Both the position numbers and the translations under genes were made by a program. From Hevea brasiliensis (Eukaryota; Streptophyta; Magnoliopsida; Malpighiales; Euphorbiaceae), in NCBI RefSeq assembly GCF_030052815.1, contig NW_026614703.1, positions 62,001 through 126,000 of the forward strand: DNA of 64,000 bases, given 5' to 3'. The notes under the pieces are model-generated. The model was not told the DNA's origin. It did no database searches and worked only from the letters and a program-made list of their open reading frames with translations. Of this stretch, positions 34,591-45,135 are shown one piece after another; positions within the stretch are counted from its first letter, which is position 1, and each line of letters begins with the position of its first letter.

Positions 34591-34943
34591 AATCAGCTTT
34601 ATATATTCTGAATAGGATTCCATCAAAATCAGTTTCTTCCACACCTTATGAGATATGGCATGGAAGAAAACCAAGTCTTAAGCATGTTAAGATTTGAGGT
34701 TGTCCAGTTTATATCAAAAAGCTGAACACTGATAAATTGGAGACCAGATCAGAAAGAGGTCGATTTGTTGGATATCCAAAAGATAGTTTTGGATATTATT
34801 TTTATTTGCCTACTTCACAAAAGGTTGTGATAAGTAGAGATGCCACATTTCTTGAACAACAGTTTGTTCAAGAAGGAGGCAAAGGAAGGCAAATAGAGTT
34901 AGAATTGGAGAATTCTGACCAACCAATGCATCGATGGATATAG
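34591..34943 (+). pseudogene. Copia integrase C-terminal region
   Basis: The segment 34737-34943 reads ETRSERGRFVGYPKDSFGYY, the usual block between integrase and RT in Copia polyproteins. It is separated by a frame change and an internal stop (near 34694) from the integrase core, and by another slip from the RT. Confidence 0.8.
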
Positions 34944-35869
34944 ATCCATCTAGTCAACCTATACCCATTGATGAAACATCTAAAGTCGTTCTTCGTAGAA
35001 CAACTGTGGTATCTCACCCACCGGTGAGATATGGTTTTCTTCATGAAGAAGAACAAGAGTTGTCTACTCATGAAGAAGTAGATCATGGAGATGATCCACT
35101 TACCTATGAAGAAGCTATATCAGATATAGACTCTTCAAAATGGATTGATGCTATGAAATCCGAGATTGATTCCATGTATAAGAATCAAGTTTGGGATCTT
35201 GTTGACCCACCTGAAGGTATTGTACCTATAGGGAACAAATGGGTTTTCAAGAAGAAAATTGGTTCTGATGGAAAGGTAGAGACCTATAAGGCAAGGCTAG
35301 TAGCGAAAGGGTTTCGCCAAAGGCAAGGAATAGACTATGAGGAGACTTTCTCGCCTGTTGCCATACTTAAATCAATTAGGATTTTATTAGCAATAGCTGC
35401 ATACTATGATTATGAGATTTGGCAGATGGATGTCAAAACAGCTTTTCTCAATGGATACATTGAAGAAAACATTTTCATGGAACAACCTAGGGGATTTGAA
35501 TCTCAAGATGGTTCCAAGGTATGCAAGCTAAAGCGATCCATTTATGGGTTGAAACAAGCTTCGAGGAGTTGGAACATCCGTTTTGATGAAGCCATTAAAT
35601 CTTTTGCTTTTATCAAAAATGAGGATGAGCCATGTGTATATAAGAAGGTTAGTGACAGTGCTATCACTTTCCTTGTCTTATATGTGGATGACATACTATT
35701 GATGGGTAATGATACATGTATGTTGACGACTATAAAGGTATGGTTGTCAAATACATTCTCCATGAAAGACTTAGGGGAGGCAACCTATATTCTTGGGATT
35801 CACATCTATAGAGATAGAGCGAAAAGAATAATTGGTTTATCCAAAGTCTATACTTGGAAAAGGTGTTAA
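34934..35869 (+). pseudogene. Copia reverse transcriptase
   Basis: A 311-residue open stretch carries the Copia RT (RVT_2). It includes WVFKKKIGSDGKVETYKARL, VAKGFRQRQGIDYEETFSPV, WQMDVKTAFLNGYI (motif A, catalytic D), KLKRSIYGLKQASRSWN and VLYVDDILLMG (YVDD with both aspartates). All key residues are present. The frame ends in a shift at about 35850, just before the RNase H connection. Confidence 0.93.
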
Positions 35870-36492
35870 AGAGGTTTAACATGCTTGATTCCAAGAGAGG
35901 ATTGTTACCAGTGAGACATGGTATCCACCTTTCTAAAGAGATGTCTCCAAAGACACCTGAAGAAAGAGATAAGATGGCCAAGATTCCATATGCTTCGGCT
36001 ATTGGAAGTTTAATGTATGCAATGTTGTGTACTAGGCCGGACATCGCATATGCTGTTAGTTTGACTAGCAGGTATCAATCCAATCCAGGTTTGGAACACT
36101 GGATAGCTGTTAAGAATATCCTTAAGTACTTGAGAAGAACTAAGGATTTATTCTTGATTTATGGAGGTGGAGACTTGCAATTGGATGGTTATACTGATTC
36201 TGATTTCCAATCAGATATCGATGATAGAAAGTCTACCTCTGGATATGTGTTCATTTGTAATGGAGGTGCACTCAGTTGGAAGAGTTCCAAACAGAGCACG
36301 ACTGCAGATTCCACTACGAGGTCGAGTATATTGCCGCATCGATGTCGCAAAGAAGTTGTTTGGATAAAGAAGTTCGTAACAGAACTTACAATAGTTCCTT
36401 CCATTGAGTCAGCAGTTCCACTACATTGTGACAACAATGGGCAATCATACAAGCTAAGGAACCAAGGTCTCACAAAAAATCCAAACACATAG
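35854..36492 (+). pseudogene. Copia RNase H
   Basis: The 212-residue stretch starts in the RT connection (LKRFNMLDSKRG), shows ASAIGSLMYAMLCTRPDIAY and then the RNase H domain with GYTDSDFQSDIDDRKSTSGY. The block that normally supplies catalytic Glu in EAEYIA is out of frame (near 36318), and the later strand (CDNNG) is again in frame. The end is lost after NPNT by another slip, and the remaining tail sits in other frames to about 36600. Confidence 0.88.
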
Positions 36493-36662
36493 AAAGGCAC
36501 TATCACATTATCAGAGATATAGTTGGGCAAGGCGATATAGTCATGCAGAAAAATAACATCAGCTGGAAAATTCAGCTGATCCATTCACTAAGCCTTTTTC
36601 ATAAGCTCAGTTAGACTGACATCTTGAGAAGATAGGTCTAAGGTATTGTAATGAATGGCTCT

Positions 36663-36678
36663 AGTGCTAGTGGGAGAT
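36663..36678 (+). promoter_or_regulatory. Copia polypurine tract
   Basis: A purine-rich stretch (agtgctagtgggagat) directly precedes the 3' LTR, the position required for plus-strand priming. Confidence 0.75.
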
Positions 36679-38782
36679 TGTTAGTAGTATGCCCTAGAGC
36701 ATATCATTTAGTATGTATCTTGTACATATTTTTAATAATAAAAGGCATTTCCACTTTTCCGTTTACATAATATATTTATGTGTAATAGAAAAGGTCCATT
36801 GATATTTTGTTAGAAATATTATTCTTAAGTTGTTAAGAATATGAGTGACAATATTTCTAGCACAAAGTATCATAAATAGGTTCACAATCGAGGATACTTC
36901 ATAATAAGGACATGACTTATCCAGAAAGATTGTATTCATGTTTGTTCCCAAGTTATTTATATGAGATATAAATAAGATGGAATGGTGAGTCTCATGCCAT
37001 ATAACAAACTTGATAGGCACTTATAAATGATAAGTAGGCCGAACCAGTGACACTTATGATAAGCACATGGAGTTTACTCTTGTCAATGTTTTGTCATAAA
37101 TCATATCAGTTCATATAATTTTTAGACCTGAGATAGCACAGTTATCTTGTATATAGGTAGTTTGAGTTTGATAATGCTTTCATACTTGTACTATGTATGG
37201 GTATATGGGCATGTGTTGGCTCCTGCTAGTTATATATGGAGGTAGGTGTTGATCAAGAAGGAATCTGTTCCTCTAAGTAAATAGAGATAAAATCCTATGT
37301 TCATTTAATTGTTCTTGATGTTTCAAGTTCTGGCAGAGACAGATAGATTTATTCAGAAAAGAGTTTCTGATGAGAAAAATCTTTTAATCAAGAACTGGAA
37401 TTAAAAGAGAACATAATATTCATAGCAAATGGAGTTTGACATAAACCATGACTCCAGCTTGAGTTGGGATTTTGTAACAGAGAGATTCTAGTGCATGGTA
37501 ACATATGATTATAGGTTCATTTAAGGTAAATCTTATTACTAATTGGGTGGCCATGGCATGCTATGCTAGGTGTTAACCATAGTCTATGAGGTTCATAAAA
37601 TGATTTAGAGAAATCATTTATGGTAAGAAAGAGTTCTGATGATATTAAGAGTTGATATCATGTCTCATTGCCAATTAGTGATGAGCCTAGTAAGTCACAC
37701 ACATACACAAGTTATCACCTATTTAAATATGATTTAATTAATTAATTAAAGAGTTTAATTGATTAATTAAATAGGTTTGGTTTGTAATTAAATTGCAAAG
37801 TCCCTAGCATGACTTGAAACCAAATCTAGATTATTGGATATGTAGTCTAAATTAAATTTATACTTAAAGTGTTTAAATATGAATTTAATTGATGAGAAAT
37901 TAATTAATAGAGATTAATTAATTAATTTATATTTGATATAAATTAATTAGAAGAAGAAAATAATTATTTTGGGTTAAGAACTCAAAATTAACACACAGGG
38001 GCATTTTGATCATTTCATAGTGTGACACGTGGCACCATGAGATGGTGACACATGGCATAACACATAAGCTTGTCAAATATTTTTTAATAATGTAAGATGA
38101 TTAAAATCAAGATTAAATATAGGTTTGACACTTGGCACAATGTGATTGGGTCACTTAAACCTAGAGCTAATCAAAAGGTGACATGTGGCTAGGGTTTAAT
38201 GTGTTAACCTAGCTATTTAAGTGTGGTTATGAAAAGAAAATATAACCAGCAGCCTCCTCTCTCAATTGTCACGCCACTTTGAGCCTCTCCAGCTATTTCT
38301 CTTCATCTCTCATCAATTCAAAGAGATTAGCCATCAATCTCTTGAATTAAGAACACTAGAAATTGTTTCTAGTGTCCTGTTTACATCTTTAATCTCTTAA
38401 AAGGTAGAACTTGATTTTCTAATTAATAGAAAAAGCTTTAGAAGCTATTCAAGGGCTGCCATAGGTGTTCTTGGTGTGGACAAGCTAGAGGGACAACATC
38501 TGGTGTCCTGAAGACGAATCTCAAAGCGCAGACACGCCTGAGACATCAAGAGGTTAGTGTAATCGTTCTTGATTTAATCTAGGGTTCTAAAATTAATCTG
38601 ATTAATTTTAAAATCTTAAATGGCAAATACAGATCCAAAAACATATTAAAAGAGTTTTAATATGTTGTTTATCATTGAAATCAAATAGATAAAAATAAAT
38701 CTTGCATGGTGCATGTGACCCTAGGTGAAAATTTTTGAATTCAATGGTATAATCTTGTGTTTTTCACGCTTCCGTTCCTTCA
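36679..38782 (+). repeat. Copia 3' LTR
   Basis: Pairs with 28805-30902, with small differences such as gccctagagc against gccctaaagc. Confidence 0.95.
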
Positions 38783-38787
38783 CATGG
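38783..38787 (+). repeat. TSD CATGG (right)
   Basis: Exact copy of 28800-28804. Confidence 0.95.
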
Positions 38788-39275
38788 GAGTTTTATGTGA
38801 TCGTAAGATTCCCAATAAGTTGAAAGGAAAATTTTATCGTTCAGCCAAACGTCTGGCTATGTTATATGGTAGTGAGTGTTGGGCACTGAAAGAGTCGTGT
38901 GCGTCTAAGATAAGAGTTGCAGAGATAAGAATGTTAAGGTGGATGAGTAGCCATACTAGACTAGATAAAGTCCGTAATGAGAGTATTACAGAAAAGGTAG
39001 GAGTGGTGCCAATTGAAGATAAGTTGAGGGAAAGGAGATTGAGGTAGTTTGGTCATGTGAAGCGTAGACATACGGAGGCCTCAGTTAGATAAGTAGAGCA
39101 CATTAGGTTAGAGGATAGAAAGAAAAAAAAGGGGTAGACCTAAATTGACTTGGAGGAGAGTAGTACAAAATGACCTAGAAGCATTACACATTTCTGAGGA
39201 TTTAACCCAAAATCGTTTAGAGTGGAGAAAGCGAATCCATATAGCCGACCCTAAATTTTTGGGACAAAGGCTTAG

Positions 39276-39298
39276 TTGAGTTGAGTTGAGTTGAGTTG
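39276..39298 (+). repeat. (TTGAG)4 3' tail of the RTE LINE
   Basis: Four perfect TTGAG units end the element. RTE elements typically end in a short microsatellite instead of poly-A. Confidence 0.88.
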
Positions 39299-39542
39299 CT
39301 GAATCTATTAGAAGAACAGATAAAAGTACAAGGACAGTATAGCTTTTACATTGAAAACAAAGTCAGGTGATACATCATGCTCCATTAGATTTTGAAGCTT
39401 CGCGCAAATGATATATAGCCCGCAAAGATACAAGTAAATTACAACTTAAAATTTATGGAATGCTCACAAAAATATATATGGGACATCCATGCTCAAAATT
39501 GGTAATGGGGAAACTATTTATTTCAAGACAGTAAGATAGGAT
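39299..39542 (-). other. Probable intron remnant upstream of the interrupted exon
   Basis: On the minus strand this stretch is AT-rich and ends in a pyrimidine-rich TTTTATCTGTTCTTCTAATA then GATTCAG, a good 3' splice site, exactly at the LINE boundary. The exon continuing at 28104 follows it if the insertion is ignored. No exon is recognised within it. Confidence 0.4.
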
Positions 39543-40005
39543 TGTAAGATTTTACCCGGTAATTAATATTATCATTTAGGTTAAAGTTAATTTCTTTAAT
39601 GTGGCCTAACATTAATTGATGTTTATTTTAATTAAAACAAATCCTAATTCTAATTGTATAAAGATACTTGATAGACATATAAAATTAAATTTTAAAGATA
39701 TATTTAGATTGATCCTCTCTCTACCTATAAGGTCACACACATTCTCTTTCATAAAGTTAGAGATATTATAGTCGTCTTAAGAAAGTCTTCCACCACTAAA
39801 TTTTGCGTGTGAATCGAAAAGAGTTAAGAGGGAGAAATCAGTTTATTGAATCAAGGGTCTCTCAATTATTACTATGGCTCAATTAAACTCCATATTAGGT
39901 ACGCTTTCTAGATCTGTGAGAATTTATTTGTTCAAAATCCATTATTAGGGCGATAGTTTATTCTTATGTTTATGATTGTTATGGTCTATTAAGAATTATT
40001 TTACA
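39543..40005 (+). mobile_element. Candidate 5' LTR of an older Copia element
   Basis: A 463-bp segment begins TGTAAGATTTTACCC and ends ATTATTTTACA, followed at once by a degenerate primer site (tagtatctgaac, three changes from tggtatcagagc). A Copia gag on the same strand lies downstream, which supports the reading. No second LTR is in the window. Confidence 0.5.
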
Positions 40006-41050
40006 TATAGTATCTGAACACTAGGTTTTGAACAATTAAATTTCTCCATTGAATTTATGATGATGAACATGATGCTGATGTTCTTGCTTGTAGTTTGATC
40101 TTGGTAGAATTAAAGTGTAGATCATGAAAGTTTAATAATTATGATTAATGATTAAAATAATAATAATAATAATAATAATAAAATTTAGCCAAATTAAGTC
40201 CTATGCATGAGGATTATTAACATGATAAAAAATCGTGTTATGCAGAAATTGAAGTTTGGGATCAAGTTCTCTCAAAATGAAGAATTTAAAAAAAAGAAAA
40301 TAATAAATAAAAATATCAAAGTGTCTTAATTGTTTTGGCCATGAATTTCAAACCACGTGAAAATGTGTTTGTAATGGAAAATGTTTAAAATTAATTAATT
40401 AATAAATTAAAGTTTTGGCCCAAATTTAATTAGGTCATGAAAGTTCAACACGATGAAGAAAGCGAGTTAGAAAGAATACTTTTTGGGAACATGTTTTCCA
40501 AAAAAAAAAAATTTTAATTATGTTTTCTACCCTTCTAATTAAGATTTATAATTAAACCTAATGATTGAACAAATATTAGGTTTATTAAAATACAACATTT
40601 AAATGCATACATTATGATATTTGTTTTAGTTTGTTAGTCACTAAAGTGGCCAAACTAAAATAAAATAAAATTAATAGTTTGTTGGTTACCAAAGTAGTCG
40701 AACTATGGATAATGTTTATAAGCATATAAAATTATCAATTATCCATACTAATAGATGCCTATGATAAAAAAATTGATTAATTGATACCTACTAATCATCC
40801 GAACTTAAGGATTTTACTCAAAAGTAAATAAGTTATTATATGAATAGTGAGAATTATGAGGATAATAATATTTTATCAAATATGTATTAGATGTCTAAAG
40901 ACAACATGTATATTTGATGTAAGTTAATTATTGTCGAATCAAGTTTAAAATCTTTTAATTTAGGATAGTATATTATAGTATTCCTAAAGGAGAATTATAG
41001 TATGCTCTAACAATTTAAATTATTTGAATATATTTTGAGCATATAAATAA
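40006..41050 (+). other. Leader of the older Copia element, non-coding
   Basis: AT-rich sequence between the candidate primer site and the solo LTR, with an (AAT)n microsatellite at about 40157-40182. No open frame of note. Confidence 0.45.
41046..41050 (+). repeat. TSD AATAA (left)
   Basis: AATAA before the solo LTR is repeated at 44569-44573. Confidence 0.9.
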
Positions 41051-44000
41051 TGTCACACCTTACCCCTCTGTAAGGCATAACATGATTCCGTAGAATACCT
41101 AATGAACTACCGAACTTCACTTACTGATAACTCATTAGGTACCCTACAGGGGATTTTAAAACAATTTTCTTACTTTTTATAAGTGGTGAGCATTTTCTAA
41201 TAGGTATCAAAACATTTAATTAGAGTTTGAAAACTAGTTAAGATTTTTGTCCCATTTTATTTTTTCGCAAATTTTATAAAAATTTCGGCAGAGTGCCGTC
41301 TGTATTTTGAGAAAATAGTTCTTCAAATACCTGTAAAAAGCACTTTCAATAATTTATCTCATCAACTTCATCAAATCAACATCCATCACAACCAATTTCA
41401 ACATCATTTCTCAAATTCCAAAAATTCAAATCAGTAATTTCCAATTCAAATAATATCCAAAATAATACTAAGTAATTTCATTCAAATTAAAACAAAATAC
41501 TTTCATTCATACTTTATTAAAATAAAAACAAATTAAATTCATCCAAAATTTACATTAGAAAAATCCAAACTAATATTATTACAAACTTTATACAACTGCT
41601 CATGACCATTTTCTACATTTACATACATCAAAATAATTTTTACAATCAGGGTATAAAATATACCCGATAGAACTTCAGGGAAGGTAGCTCCACAATCCTT
41701 AGCAACTCACTTTGCTGCTCTTCTAGTCTCTATATCTGCGACAGCAATAACAGCCATTGCTGAGTACTATGACTCAGTGGTGCACAACATACTAAAATAA
41801 TATTTACGCAGAATTTAAATCATACTTATTCAAAAATTAAACTAAATATGAAAAATAAATACAAAATATGATTTATATGCATTTAATCCAAACAATTTCA
41901 TTTCGAAAGTCTCAAAACAAATTTCATAAAAACACACAGTTATATCATGCCATTCGAAATAAATATCATCTCAATAGCCAGAGGCTAAGGAAAAGTCACA
42001 TCACAAGGCTAGCTAGCTCAAATATATGAGAACCTATTCTTTTTCTTCTTCTACTAGCACACACTTCAACACTTCAGCCAGAGAAGGAATCAAAATTCAA
42101 AACTGATTTCCCCCACTAGTCATGCTAGTGAGGTATTCAAATATATGGTCATGACATTGTGGTTTCAAAACTATCTTAACAATTTACTAAACATTTATTG
42201 CCATTTCAAATACAAACAATTAATCTTTCAACAATTTAAATCAAAAGCATAATAAACTTTTCAATTCAATTGTGTCACAATTTCATATCTCAATTCATTC
42301 AAAACAATGTGCAGAAGAAAATTTACAAAAATTCTATGTTGTGCACAAACCTTATACGAGTTGCCTCTTGGCCTTGACTCAACGCCTCGGGTTCTTTCCC
42401 AGTATTCTTTTCCACTGAAACACACAGTTTCACAGCGTTTCAGTATTACAATTATCATAATTCCAAAAATGAATTCAAATTCACTTATACCTAGCTTTAA
42501 AATGCTAAACTTAATGTTCTTTAAAATATGTGTTTCGGGGTTACTATTCACGATACTATTCAAGTCAATTTGTTGACTTTCTAATGCTTAATAGGTATGA
42601 AAATTTCAATTTCACCCACATACCACATTTTGGTTACCTAATTTGTTAGTTTTGGTTGTTTTCTCAAATTTTAAGTCTTTTAGGCAAAATTGCAAATTTT
42701 CAATTTTGGTGTCCTATTTTCCACTGTTTCATTGGTCATGTTGCTGTTAGAATTTGGCTAAGTTTTCTTCATAGAAATTGTTCCTTATTGTCTTAAATTT
42801 ATTTTCCTTTTTGAATCACTCAATTTGGAGTTTTGTAGCTCAAGTTATAGCCATTTGAACATGGCTGGCCGGATTGGCCTAACCCAGATTTTCTGGGCAC
42901 CAACTTGGTTCTGGCAGTTTTAGGTCACTAAATGACTTGGTTAAGGGTATAATTTGGAATTTTTTTCTTCATAAAAGTTGTAGGGCTATATCGCAAATAT
43001 CTAATGGTAAAATTTTAGGTCTTTTGGACTTGCCTAGCCCAAGTTATGGCCAAATGAACAAATACTGTTTATTTGGTCATTTTTGTACAGGTCATATTGC
43101 CTAATCCAGTTTGGCCAATTTGTTCACTAAGTTATGGTCACTTTTTGGGCATGATTCGTAAATAAAAAATGTGCCATTTTCTGTATAGTTTCATTCCCAA
43201 TTGGTCTCACACCAATTGGGTTGGTAAATTTTCAGTTTTGGTCCCTGAAAGGGACCTTGGTCATACTGCCTGCAGAATGTCCATAACCAATCCGAATTTC
43301 CATTATGTTCCAACACTTCCAACACACCACAATTGGTCACACATGACCATTTTTCAGCTCAAACAAGGTCAAACACACCATTTGACCAATTCTCAAAATT
43401 TTAGCTCCTAAACCCTAGGTGCCAAAACCCTAACTCACAAATTGTTACATTTTACTAAATCAAAGCATATAAACATAATCACTCAACTCATTCAAGCTCA
43501 TATTCACCTTTAATTCAATCAAACTCATGCATTCTCAACTTAAACCCTAGCTGGCCGAATTCACACCTAGTTCTCCAAAGTTGTTTTCATTTCATTTTAA
43601 GTATATTTCTAGGTTTATTCAACTATAAACACAATTAATTCAACTAGAAATTCAAGTTTAGCTTACTAACCTTGATATAGCTTTTCAATCTTCACTTCTT
43701 ACAACTATTTCTTCTTTCTTTCTCCTTTAATCTTCTTCTCTAGTTGCCCAAACAAAGTTTAATCATGGTAAGTGAATTTTCTATGGTGGGATTTTGGTTT
43801 CTTCAAGCTCACAAATGAGCTTTCATGGAGGTTTTAGAGAGGGAGAGAAGAGAGAGAGAGGTCACGGCAAGAATGGAAGACAACTTCTTTTTTTTTTTTT
43901 TTTCCTTTTCTTTTATAAATTTTAACTAAATTAATATATAATTATCTATAATTTTTTTTAAATTTTTAATTATTAAGTTTATTGCATCATGCATGATGTC

Positions 44001-44568
44001 ATGCATGATGTAATAACTTTTTCACTTTTTCTTTCACTTTTTTTTTCCATTTATTTTTCCATTAGTTCTTTAATTTAATTCTCGATTCTGAAATTTTCTT
44101 TTCTTTGATTTTATTTGACAGTCAGGTCAGGAGTTAGCTCTAGGGGCCAATTGACCAAATTGCCCCTCGCCAATTCGACCCTGTTTGCAAATAATTCAAT
44201 ATTTCTTCCAGATCCCTAACCTAATTATTTGACTTGCTTAACAATTCTTTTTCATGGTTTTCTCTTTTCCACTGTGTTCGCAATAGTCCTAAGGACCGCG
44301 GCGTCACATTTTACGATTTGAAATTTGAGTTTAAATCGACTTCACAGTCCTTCCCGAGAAGGTCACCCATCGCTGTGACTCTCGGCTCATTTAACTTCTT
44401 ATGTTCTGTTTTTCTTATTTATACTTAACTAATTGACAATTAATAATTATTTGTGTTTAGGGCTTATCTAGTTGTCTCAAGTGTGGTTCTAATCCTCTTA
44501 CTTAGCTAGACCGATACCGGTCACCGGAATAGTGAAATATACCAAGCTATACAAATAGGGGTGTTACA
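41051..44568 (-). mobile_element. Giant solo LTR, Tekay-type gypsy family A (copy A2)
   Basis: A 3,518-bp unit with the same ends as the LTR at 8287 (TGTCACACCTTACCCC ... GGGGTGTTACA) and the same internal order of blocks. It has no internal retroelement sequence and a perfect AATAA duplication, so it is a solo LTR. It sits in the leader of the older Copia element. Confidence 0.93.
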
Positions 44569-44573
44569 AATAA
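44569..44573 (+). repeat. TSD AATAA (right)
   Basis: Exact copy of 41046-41050. Confidence 0.9.
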
Positions 44574-45135
44574 CATATTGTAGAGCTTAATCTGTTGTTG
44601 TTTTAATGGGTTGAACTTCTGTGAATGGTGTGAGCAAGTCAAGTTCCATTTAAGTGTCTTGGACCTTGACTTGGCATTATTGGAAGACTAACTCACTAGT
44701 ATTATGGATAGAAATAGTGAGGAAGAGAAGTTATACCATAAGCAATGGGAACGGTTAAACAGATTAAGCCTTATATTTTTGCGAATGACTATTGCTAATA
44801 ACATTAGGATTACAATTCCCCAAACTAAAAGTGCAAAAAAATACCACAAACTTATGAACTTTAAAGTTATGAAAGATACGTTCCATTTTGAAGTTAAGTC
44901 ACTCACTGATATTCTAATGGCATAACTCACGACTATGAAGTATGATGAGTCGAAGAGTATGCAAGAGCATATAATTGGAATAAGTGATATTGCATCAAAA
45001 CTAGAAACCTTAAGGGTGATGGTTGATGATTCCTTCATGATGTAGTTCATTTTGAACTCATTAGCTCCTGAATATGGGCCATTTCAAATTAATTACAACA
45101 CTATTAAGGATAAGTAGAATGGTAATGAATTAGCC
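44574..45135 (+). pseudogene. Copia gag fragment (UBN2 type), left part
   Basis: Plus-strand text reads MDRNSEEEKLYHKQWERLNR, then LRMTIANNIRITIPQT, LTTMKYDESKSMQEHI and FILNSLAPEYGPFQI. This is a common Copia gag distinct from the one at 32687. An N-terminal block (44600-44690) is in a broken frame. Stops near 44923, 45043 and 45116 show decay. The frame runs into the gypsy element at 45136 and resumes at 56143 on its far side. Confidence 0.82.
45131..45135 (+). repeat. TSD TAGCC (left)
   Basis: TAGCC precedes the 3' LTR of the gypsy element and is repeated at 56138-56142. Confidence 0.95.

Larger units (their letters stand above)
28805..38782 (+). mobile_element. Complete-length Copia retrotransposon (9,978 bp), coding region broken
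   Basis: Two LTRs of 2,098 and 2,104 bp (28805-30902, 36679-38782), starting TGTTAGTAGTATGCCC and ending TTCCGTTCCTTCA, flank gag, protease, integrase, RT and RNase H in Copia order. A tRNA-Met primer site follows the 5' LTR, a purine tract precedes the 3' LTR, and CATGG is duplicated on both sides. The LTRs differ at only scattered sites by eye, which suggests a fairly recent insertion, yet the reading frame has at least five frameshifts. The RT and integrase are TNT1-like; I did not assign a lineage. Confidence 0.95.
38783..39298 (+). pseudogene. RTE-type LINE, part 2 (C-terminal region and 3' tail)
   Basis: Beyond the Copia element the LINE frame resumes: CDRKIPNKLKGKFYRSAKRL, then MLYGSECWALKE and MLRWMSSHTRLDKVRN, the conserved C-terminal region of plant RTE proteins. 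A TAG interrupts at 39045 (before FGHVKRRHTEA), and a frameshift lies in the poly-A stretch near 39125. The end carries FLGQRLS-like coding text in a broken frame and the (TTGAG)4 tail. Confidence 0.88.
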
